Of a DNA stretch of 13,813 nt, positions 6,304 through 12,042 are shown in pieces; positions within the stretch are counted from its first letter, which is position 1; every line of letters starts with the position of its first letter. The stretch comes from Pseudomonadota bacterium (GTDB taxonomy: Bacteria > Myxococcota > Myxococcia > Myxococcales > Anaeromyxobacteraceae), in the NCBI GenBank assembly GCA_023428085.1, contig JAEYZK010000466.1, forward strand, positions 1 through 13,813, written 5' to 3'. The notes under the pieces are model-generated. The model was given only the letters and a program-made list of their open reading frames with translations. It had not been told where the DNA came from and made no database searches. A program made the translations under genes and the position numbers.

Positions 6304-6951
6304 TCAACGGGGTTTCACGGGCGGCCCGGCCTCGACAGCCCTTCGCAGGGCGTCGATCAGCCTCCGCAGCCGCTCCGGGTGCAGCTTCAAGGCGACGCGG
6401 TTCACCACCAATCGTGCAGTCACGTCGAGGACTTCCTCCTCGATCTCGAGGCCGTTCGCCTTGAGCGTCTCGCCCGTCTCGGTGATGTCCACGATGGCGT
6501 CCGCGAGGCCGAGCGAGGGGGCGACCTCGATCGAGCCGTGCAGCGGGATCACCTCGGCGGGAACGCCCTTGCGCGCGAAGTGCTGGGTCGCGAGCGAGAC
6601 GTACTTGGTGGCCACGCGCGGGGCCACCCCCCGGGGGAGCGGGGGTGCGTCCTTCGGGCGGGCGACGATCACCCGGCAGCGGCCGATCCGCAGATCGAGC
6701 GGCTCGTAGAGGTCGCAGGGATCCTCGCGCAGGACGTCGAGGCCCGCGATCCCGACCGCGGCGGCGCCGTGCTCGACGTAGCTCGCGACGTCGGCGGCGC
6801 GGATGGAGATGAACCGGAGCCCGGCCGCGGGCGCGTCGGCGGCGAGCTTGCGCGTCCCCTCGAGGAGCGCCCGGGGGGACACGCCGACGGCGCGCTCGAA
6901 GAGGGCCGACGACTCGTGCAGGAGCCGGCCCTTGGGCACGGCGACGGTCAA
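6304..6951 (-). CDS. hisG: ATP phosphoribosyltransferase, short form (HisG_S)
   Basis: HisG condenses ATP with PRPP to phosphoribosyl-ATP, the first and controlled step of histidine synthesis. The 215 residues begin TVAVPKGRLL and contain AAVGIAGLDVLRE and the PRPP-binding segment DITETGETLKANGL (from residue 155). That length is the short form, which lacks the regulatory C-terminal domain and normally needs the HisRS-like partner HisZ; no hisZ is in the window. I chose the TTG at 6951 because the conserved family sequence begins right after it. A GTG at 6984 is the nearest in-frame alternative and would put the start inside the REP-like repeat. No strong Shine–Dalgarno precedes either. It lies 119 bp after murA on the same strand, probably in the prfA–prmC–murA–hisG unit. 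Confidence 0.93.
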   Translation of the reverse strand: MTVAVPKGRLLHESSALFERAVGVSPRALLEGTRKLAADAPAAGLRFISIRAADVASYVEHGAAAVGIAGLDVLREDPCDLYEPLDLRIGRCRVIVARPKDAPPLPRGVAPRVATKYVSLATQHFARKGVPAEVIPLHGSIEVAPSLGLADAIVDITETGETLKANGLEIEEEVLDVTARLVVNRVALKLHPERLRRLIDALRRAVEAGPPVKPR

Positions 6952-6974
6952 CAGCTCTTCGGCCGAGCCCGCCC

Positions 6975-7021
6975 GCCCTTCCACTCCGCGGCGCTTCGCG
7001 CCGCTACGCTCGGGGCGAGCG
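6975..7021. repeat. REP-like double palindrome in the murA–hisG spacer
   Basis: Two adjacent hairpins are present: GCGGCGC-TTC-GCGCCGC (6988–7004) and CGCTCG-GGG-CGAGCG (7007–7021). On the minus strand the element reads CCCGAGCGTAG, a palindrome, then GGAGTGGAAGGGC. This matches the frame CCCTGAGCGTAG...GAAGTCGAAGGGC of the repeat at 9420–9462, so both belong to one family. It ends 23 bp before the hisG TTG. Confidence 0.65.
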
Positions 7022-7070
7022 GAAGCTTCGGAGGCCCGGACACCGGGCACGCGGCGGGCCGTCTGTCTCC

Positions 7071-8339
7071 TCACGCCTTCTCCCTCCGGATGCGCGCCCC
7101 CAGGGGCGCGAGCTTCTCCTCGATCCGCTCGTAGCCCCGGTCGAGGTGGTACACGCGGTGGATCTCGGTGCGCCCCTGCGCGGCGAGGCCGGCGAGGACG
7201 AGGGCCGCCGAGGCCCGCAGGTCGCTCGCCATCACCTGCGCGCCCGAGAGGCTCGGCACCCCGCGCACGAGCGCGAGCTTGCCGTCCACGGTCACGTCCG
7301 CGCCGAGCCGCTGGAGCTCCTGCACGTGCATGAACCGGTTCTCGAACACGGTCTCCGTGATCCGCGACGAGCCGTCGGCGAGGGCGAGCAGGACCATCAT
7401 CTGGGCCTGCATGTCCGTCGGGAACCCGGGGTGCGGAGCGGTCTTCACGTCCACCGGCTTCGGGCGGCCGTCGCCGATCACGCGGAGGCCGCCGGGCACC
7501 TCCTGGATCCCGGCGCCCACGGCCCGGAGCTTCTCGAGGAGGGCCTCGAGATCGCACGCGCGGCAGCCGCGGACGGTGACGTCGTTCCCGGGGAGCGCGC
7601 CGGCGACGAGGAACGTGCCGGCCTCGATCCGGTCGGCGATGACCGTGTGCCGGAGCGGCCGGAGCGCCTCCACGCCCGTGATCCGGATGACGTCGGTCCC
7701 CGCGCCCTCGATCCGCGCGCCCATGGCGGCGAGCGCGGCGGCGAGGTCGGAGACCTCGGGCTCGCGGGCGCAGTTGCGCAGCACCGTCTCGCCCTCGGCG
7801 AGGGTGGCCGCCATCATCACGTTCTCGGTGCCGGTGACGGTGACGCCGTCGAACGTGAACACGGTCCCGCGGAGCCGGCCCTTCGGGACCGTCGCGTACA
7901 CGTAGCCGTGCTCGAGGTGGATCTCCGCGCCGAGCGCGGTGAGGCCCTTGAGGTGCTGATCGATCGGGCGGGCGCCGATGGCGCAGCCGCCGGGGAGCGA
8001 GACGCGCCCGGATCCCCAGCGCGCGAGGAGGGGCCCGAGCACGACCACCGACGCGCGCATCGTCTTCACGAGCTCGTAGGGCGCCTCGGGGGTGACGGCG
8101 GCCGGGACGCGGATCGTCAAGGAGCGCGCGGGGCCGGGGATCCGCTCGACCTGGCAGCCCATGTGCGCGAGCAGCCGGCCGAGCGTGCGGGCGTCGGCGA
8201 GCTCCGGGACGTTGTGGACGAGGTGGTCCCCCTCGGTGAGCAGGGCGGCGGCGACGATGGGCAGCGCGGCGTTCTTCGCGCCCGAGACGTCCACCGCTCC
8301 GCGGAGCGGCACTCCACCCTCGACGACGATCTTGTCCAA
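7071..8339 (-). CDS. murA: UDP-N-acetylglucosamine 1-carboxyvinyltransferase
   Basis: MurA transfers enolpyruvate from PEP to UDP-GlcNAc, the first committed step of peptidoglycan precursor synthesis in the cytoplasm, and is the fosfomycin target. The 422 residues match the family length. They begin DKIVVEGGVPLRGAVDVSGAKNAALP and contain VSLPGGCAIGARPIDQH with the catalytic cysteine (Cys119), so fosfomycin sensitivity is expected. They end GYERIEEKLAPLGARIRR. No ATG or GTG lies near the conserved N-terminus. The TTG at 8339 follows GGAG with a 5-nt gap and is the best start. The gene lies 97 bp after prmC; that spacer includes a GC-rich stem, GCCCGGC (8397–8403) with GCCGGGC (8412–8418). Confidence 0.96.
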   Translation of the reverse strand: MDKIVVEGGVPLRGAVDVSGAKNAALPIVAAALLTEGDHLVHNVPELADARTLGRLLAHMGCQVERIPGPARSLTIRVPAAVTPEAPYELVKTMRASVVVLGPLLARWGSGRVSLPGGCAIGARPIDQHLKGLTALGAEIHLEHGYVYATVPKGRLRGTVFTFDGVTVTGTENVMMAATLAEGETVLRNCAREPEVSDLAAALAAMGARIEGAGTDVIRITGVEALRPLRHTVIADRIEAGTFLVAGALPGNDVTVRGCRACDLEALLEKLRAVGAGIQEVPGGLRVIGDGRPKPVDVKTAPHPGFPTDMQAQMMVLLALADGSSRITETVFENRFMHVQELQRLGADVTVDGKLALVRGVPSLSGAQVMASDLRASAALVLAGLAAQGRTEIHRVYHLDRGYERIEEKLAPLGARIRREKA

Positions 8340-8436
8340 GAGGTCTCCGTCAGGTCCTTTGGTCCGTCCGCTCCGCGTGTGCGCTGGGGCGAGCGGGCCC
8401 GGCGCAACGGGGCCGGGCGCGGGAGGCGGCGCGATT

Positions 8437-9309
8437 CTACGCTGGCGCGGGCGCTCCCGCCATGTGGGCGACGACGAACCGGGGAAGGCCGGCGAGGTCG
8501 CGATGGGGCTCGGCCCGCTCGAAGCCGGACTGGAGGCAGAACGCTGGGAGGTCATGCACATGGGACTCGTGCATCTCCAGGACCAACGTGCCCCCCGGCC
8601 GGAGCCGGGCCGGGGCGCCGGCCACGATCCGCCGGGAGATCGCGAGCCCGTCGTCGCCGCCGTCCAGCGCGAGGCGGGGCTCCCGGCGGACCTCGGGGGG
8701 GAGCGTGTCCAGCTCGCCACGAGGGACGTAGGGCGGATTGGACACGATCACGTCGAACTTCTCCTCCGGTGCGAGCGGCGCGTACAGGTCCCCTTCCAGG
8801 AGCGTGACCGCGGCGCCGAGGCGCGCGGCGTTGTCCCGCGCGACCGCGAGCGCCTCGGGCGAGATCTCGGTCGCCACCACCTCCGCGCCGGGGCGCTCCA
8901 GCGCGAGCGAGATCGCGAGCGCCCCCGAGCCGGTGCAGAGGTCGAGCGCGCGGAGGCCGGCCGCGTCCCCGGGGAGCGCCGCGGCCGCGGCCTCCAGGAC
9001 GAGCTCCGTCTCCGGGCGCGGCACCAGCACCCGCGCGTCCACCTGGAACGGGCGGCCGTAGAAGTCGCGCGCGCCGAGGAGGTACGCCGTGGGCTCGCGC
9101 TCCGCGCGCCGGCGCACGAGCTCGCGGAAGACCGTGAGCTCGGCCTCGCCGAGCGGCTTGTCGAAGTCGAGGTAGAGGCGGACGCGATCGCACCGGAGCG
9201 CGTGCGCGAGGAGGAGCTCCGCCGTGAGCCGGGGCGCGTCGATCCCCTTCTGGCTGAAGTAGCCCTGGGTCCAGTTGAGGAGGCGCAGCGTGGTCCAGAC
9301 CTCAGCCAT
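8437..9309 (-). CDS. prmC: Peptide chain release factor N5-glutamine methyltransferase
   Basis: PrmC (HemK) uses S-adenosylmethionine to methylate the glutamine of the GGQ motif in release factors, raising termination efficiency. The 290 residues show the N-terminal helical recognition domain, the linker DARVLVPRPETE, the SAM-binding motif DLCTGSGALAISLA (from residue 123) and the catalytic NPPY (191–194), followed by FVVAHM near the end. Length and order are standard. The ATG at 9309 has GGGAAGG (complement of 9314–9320) just upstream. It follows prfA, its substrate gene, in the same direction, separated by 174 bp filled with repeats; pairing with prfA is a common arrangement. Confidence 0.96.
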   Translation of the reverse strand: MAEVWTTLRLLNWTQGYFSQKGIDAPRLTAELLLAHALRCDRVRLYLDFDKPLGEAELTVFRELVRRRAEREPTAYLLGARDFYGRPFQVDARVLVPRPETELVLEAAAAALPGDAAGLRALDLCTGSGALAISLALERPGAEVVATEISPEALAVARDNAARLGAAVTLLEGDLYAPLAPEEKFDVIVSNPPYVPRGELDTLPPEVRREPRLALDGGDDGLAISRRIVAGAPARLRPGGTLVLEMHESHVHDLPAFCLQSGFERAEPHRDLAGLPRFVVAHMAGAPAPA

Positions 9310-9326
9310 CCGTCCTTCCCGTGAAC

Positions 9327-9356
9327 GAGCCCGCTCCCGAGCCCGCGCCCGAGCCT
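9327..9356. repeat. 12-bp direct tandem repeat, about 2.5 copies
   Basis: Two copies lie side by side, GAGCCCGCTCCC (9327–9338) and GAGCCCGCGCCC (9339–9350), differing at one base, followed by a partial third, GAGCCT (9351–9356). They sit immediately upstream of prmC. No function is evident. Confidence 0.7.
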
Positions 9357-9360
9357 CCGA

Positions 9361-9393
9361 CCGCCCGGCCTTCGACAGGCTCGGGCCGAGCGG
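9361..9393. repeat. REP-like hairpin in the prmC–prfA spacer (same family as 5765–5796)
   Basis: CCGCCCGGCC (9361–9370) pairs with GGCCGAGCGG (9384–9393) with one C·A mismatch, around the loop TTCGACAGGCTCG. It shares the loop (14-base identity, 9369–9382) and the outer CCGC/GCGG with the element at 5765–5796. The inner stem differs but remains paired. Confidence 0.7.
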
Positions 9394-9410
9394 ATTGGAG
9401 GAACGCCGTT

Positions 9411-9480
9411 CGCCCTGAGCCCTTCGACTTCGGCACTGCTGCGCAGCGCCTACGCTCAGGGCAGGCGGAGTCGAAGGGCG
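9411..9480. repeat. Complex REP-like element with interleaved inverted repeats
   Basis: GCCCTGAGC (9412–9420) is complementary to GCTCAGGGC (9454–9462). CCCTTCGACT (9420–9429) is complementary to AGTCGAAGGG (9469–9478). The pairs interleave rather than nest, so both cannot form as a simple hairpin. The self-complementary GCTGCGCAGC (9438–9447) lies in the middle. The element fills the end of the prfA–prmC spacer and touches the prfA stop, so it lies inside a presumed transcript. Confidence 0.7.
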
Positions 9481-9483
9481 CGC

Positions 9484-10578
9484 TCACACCCGCCGCTCCT
9501 CGCCCCGCGCCGCGTCTCGCAGCGCCTGCGCCGCGTAGAAGGTCCGGCAGGCGTCGAGCACGTCCTGCACGTCGCCGTCCATCACCGCGGGCAGGTTGTG
9601 CCGGGTGTAGTTCACGCGGTGGTCGGTGAGCCGGTCCTGCGGGAAGTTGTACGTCCGGATCTTCTCGGACCGGTCGCCGGTGCCGACCTGCGACTTGCGG
9701 GCGGCGTCGCGCGCGCTCTGCTGCTTCTCCTGCTCGATCTCGTAGAGCTTCGCCCGCAGCATGCGCATCGCCATGCTGCGGTTCTTGATCTGGCTCTTCT
9801 CCTGCTGGCACTTCACCACGATGCCGGTCGGCTTGTGCGTGAGGCGCACGGCGGAGTCGGTCGTGTTCACGGACTGTCCGCCCGAGCCGGTCGAGCGGAA
9901 CACGTCCATCTCCACGTCGGCCGGGTTGATCTGGACGTCGATCTCCTCGGCCTCGGGCATCACCGCCACCGTGACCGTGGAGGTGTGGATGCGCCCCTGC
10001 GCCTCCGTGGCCGGGACGCGCTGCACGCGGTGCACCCCGGACTCGTACTTGAGCCAGGAGTAGACCGCGTCGCCGGCGATGTTGACGACCGCCTCCTTGA
10101 TGCCGCCGAGCGCGCCCGCCGAGGTGTCGGCCACCTCCACCTTCCAGCCGCGGCGCTCCCCGTACCGCAGGTACATGCGCAGGAGCTCGGCCGCGAAGAG
10201 GCCGGCCTCGTCGCCGCCGGCCCCGGCGCGGATCTCGACGATGACGTCCTTCTCGTCGTTCGGGTCGCGCGGGACGAGGTACGTCTTGAGCTGCTCCTCC
10301 GCCGGATCGACCTGGGGGCGGAGCTGGGCCAGCTCCTCCTTGGCCATCTCGCGGAGCTCGGGATCGGCGAGGAGCGCCTCGTTGTCCGCGATGTCCTGGA
10401 CGAGCTTCCGGTAGGCGTGGAGCGCGATCACGGTCGGCTCGATCGACGCGCGCTCCTTCGCGACCTTCCGGAACCGCTCGCCGCTCGCGGCGACCTCGGG
10501 GTCCGAGAGCAGGTGGGTCAGCTCGTCGAGCCGGTGCTCGATGGCCTCGAGCTTGTGCAGGACCTCGGGGGACAGCAT
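9484..10578 (-). CDS. prfA: Peptide chain release factor 1 (RF1)
   Basis: RF1 reads UAA and UAG stop codons and triggers peptide release. The 364-residue product has the expected layout. An N-terminal helical domain is followed by IRAGAGGDEAGLFA, and RVQRVPATEAQGRIHTS holds the stop-codon-reading PAT tripeptide (189–191), which marks RF1 rather than RF2. The GGQ loop is RSTGSGGQSVN (Gly233, Gly234, Gln235), whose Gln235 is the PrmC substrate. No RF2-type programmed frameshift is seen. The ATG at 10578 lies 15 nt from the purine-rich GGGGGAGG (complement of 10594–10601), an unusually long spacing. The intervening CCCTCCC can pair with it (see the leader feature). The gene begins 34 bp after the flavoprotein stop, so read-through from that gene is likely. 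Confidence 0.97.
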   Translation of the reverse strand: MLSPEVLHKLEAIEHRLDELTHLLSDPEVAASGERFRKVAKERASIEPTVIALHAYRKLVQDIADNEALLADPELREMAKEELAQLRPQVDPAEEQLKTYLVPRDPNDEKDVIVEIRAGAGGDEAGLFAAELLRMYLRYGERRGWKVEVADTSAGALGGIKEAVVNIAGDAVYSWLKYESGVHRVQRVPATEAQGRIHTSTVTVAVMPEAEEIDVQINPADVEMDVFRSTGSGGQSVNTTDSAVRLTHKPTGIVVKCQQEKSQIKNRSMAMRMLRAKLYEIEQEKQQSARDAARKSQVGTGDRSEKIRTYNFPQDRLTDHRVNYTRHNLPAVMDGDVQDVLDACRTFYAAQALRDAARGEERRV

Positions 10579-10611
10579 GGGAGGGCTTACTTACCTCCCC
10601 CGACCCGGGGG
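10579..10611 (-). promoter_or_regulatory. prfA leader with mutually exclusive hairpins around the ribosome-binding site
   Basis: On the minus strand the Shine–Dalgarno-like GGGGGAGG can pair downstream with CCTCCC next to the ATG (10594–10599 with 10579–10584; 6 bp, 9-nt loop). It can also pair upstream with CCCCC (10597–10601 with 10607–10611; 5 bp, 5-nt loop). Both structures use the same G-run, so they exclude each other. This could mask the ribosome-binding site or bring it closer to the ATG. Confidence 0.4.
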
Positions 10612-10612
10612 T

Positions 10613-11890
10613 TCAAGCCTGGGGGGCTCGCGCCGGCAGCGTCCGAGCGTCCGCCGCACCGACGCCGGCGCCGGGCGCGGGTGCCCCCGCCCGCGCCCGG
10701 CCGAGGATCCGCGCGAGGTTCTCGTCGGACATGAAGTCGCGGAGGGGCGTCGCGCCGCTGATCGCCGACAGGAAGGCGTTCGTGGCCTGCGGGTCGTCCC
10801 GCAGCGCGAGGAAGAGCTGCTGCAGCCGGGCCGGCGGCGGCTCGAGGGTGGCGATCTCGTTGGTGAACTCGTACATCGGGCGGACGCGATCGTTCCGCGC
10901 CGCCTCGTGGGCGGCCAGGAGCTCCTCGATCGCGCCGCGGCCGGACAGGCCGGCGTCGAGCGCCTCGACCAGCCCCTCGGCGTCGAGGAACGCGTCGCTG
11001 ATCCCCTGCGCCGTCATCGGATCCCTGCAGTACCCGGCGTCGCCGACGAGCGCCCAGCCGCGGCCGTACGGCCTCCGGAAGTACCCGGGGACCCCGGCGC
11101 TCCCGTACCAGCGCTCCACGCGCCGCGCCCGGCGCACCCGGGCCGCGAAGTCCGGCGCGAGCTCGAGGACGCGGGCGACGTGCGCCTCGACGTCGGCCCG
11201 CACCTCGGGGAACCTGCGCGCGGGCCAGTTCACCATCACGAGGTGGAGCCCGTCGCCGGTCGGGGCTCCGCCGAGCGCGCAGTGCGCGCGGAGGTACAGC
11301 TCGAGGTCGTCCTGCCGGAGCCCGTCGAAGTACGAGTAGTACGCGCAGGCGCCGAACGGCCACGCGTCGTACCGGGGTGCCTGCACGGCCGCGGCGACGA
11401 AGGAGTGGACGCCGTCCGCGCCCACGACGATCCGCGCCCGCTCCTCGACCTCTCTCCCTCCGGCTTCGCGGCCCCGGACCCCGACGACCGCGCCGTCCGA
11501 GAAGCGCACCTCGTCCACCGTGAACCCCTCGCGCACCTCGGCGCCGCTCCGCGCGGCGGCCTCCACGAGGAGCGCGTCCAGGACCGTGCGCCGCGGGCAC
11601 AGGCCGCCGCGGCCGCCGTTGGCGTCGGGGATCGCGCCGTGGAGCGCGAAGGGCCCGACGTCGAACGTCATGTCCCTGCAGATCGGCGGCACCCCCGTGG
11701 CCGCGAGCGCATCGAGGAGCCCCCACCGCGCCAGCGCCTCGGCGCCGTGCGGCCAGACGATGTGCGTGGAGATGGTGTCGCTGGGAAACCTCGCGCGATC
11801 GACCAGCAGCACCCTGTACCCCCGTCGCGCGAGCAGCATGGCGGTCGGAGACCCGGCGCACCGGGCACCCACGACGATGACGTCGAACAT
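10613..11890 (-). CDS. FAD-dependent oxidoreductase, flavoprotein monooxygenase (PHBH-like) family
   Basis: This 425-residue protein has the layout of class A flavoprotein monooxygenases and related reductases. The N-terminal Rossmann strand FDVIVVGARCAGSPTAMLL (2–20) has GARCAG in place of the usual GxGxxG. The central GADGVHS (157–163) is the DG motif. WALVGDAGYCRDPMTAQGISDAF (279–301) is the GD motif contacting the FAD ribityl chain. The substrate is unknown; hydroxylation of an aromatic or polyketide-like compound is the family's usual chemistry, but this subgroup is poorly characterised. The ATG at 11890 has a clean GGGAGG (complement of 11898–11903) seven bases upstream. The last 30 residues are an Ala/Pro-rich tail. 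It follows the LuxR-type regulator on the same strand with a hairpin between, suggesting that the regulator controls it. Confidence 0.87.
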   Translation of the reverse strand: MFDVIVVGARCAGSPTAMLLARRGYRVLLVDRARFPSDTISTHIVWPHGAEALARWGLLDALAATGVPPICRDMTFDVGPFALHGAIPDANGGRGGLCPRRTVLDALLVEAAARSGAEVREGFTVDEVRFSDGAVVGVRGREAGGREVEERARIVVGADGVHSFVAAAVQAPRYDAWPFGACAYYSYFDGLRQDDLELYLRAHCALGGAPTGDGLHLVMVNWPARRFPEVRADVEAHVARVLELAPDFAARVRRARRVERWYGSAGVPGYFRRPYGRGWALVGDAGYCRDPMTAQGISDAFLDAEGLVEALDAGLSGRGAIEELLAAHEAARNDRVRPMYEFTNEIATLEPPPARLQQLFLALRDDPQATNAFLSAISGATPLRDFMSDENLARILGRARAGAPAPGAGVGAADARTLPARAPQA

Positions 11891-11990
11891 GTCCCGTCCT
11901 CCCGTGATTCGAGGTCCTGGGCCCGGCCAACCGGAGCGCCCGGCCCGGAGCAAGCCTGGGGCGGCGGCCGCGCGGCGGCATCGGGCGAAC

Positions 11991-12019
11991 CCCCCACGCC
12001 GGAGCGAGAGGCGTGGGGG
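11991..12019 (-). terminator. Strong hairpin after the LuxR-type gene, probable terminator or attenuator
   Basis: CCCCCACGCC (11991–12000) and GGCGTGGGGG (12010–12019) form a perfect 10-bp stem with a 9-nt loop, starting 24 bp after the regulator's stop. On the minus strand it is followed by GGTTCGCC, with no U-run. It may reduce rather than abolish read-through into the flavoprotein gene. The rest of the 152-bp gap shows no gene. Confidence 0.5.
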
Positions 12020-12042
12020 ATCCTCCGCACCACGCGCGGGGC

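Noticed and set aside
7146..8807. Long plus-strand open frame opposite murA and prmC
   Set aside because: The composition is His/Arg/Ala-rich without motifs, and the minus strand encodes unmistakable MurA and PrmC.
9361..9480. Clustered palindromes considered as a CRISPR array or insertion-sequence ends
   Set aside because: There are no regularly spaced repeats with unique spacers, no cas or transposase gene, and no flanking target duplication; a REP-like interpretation fits better.
9321..9629. Small plus-strand frame beginning with Pro-Glu-Pro-Ala repeats
   Set aside because: The repeats come from the 12-bp tandem repeat upstream of prmC, and the frame then runs antisense through prfA. No ribosome-binding site or homology is recognised.
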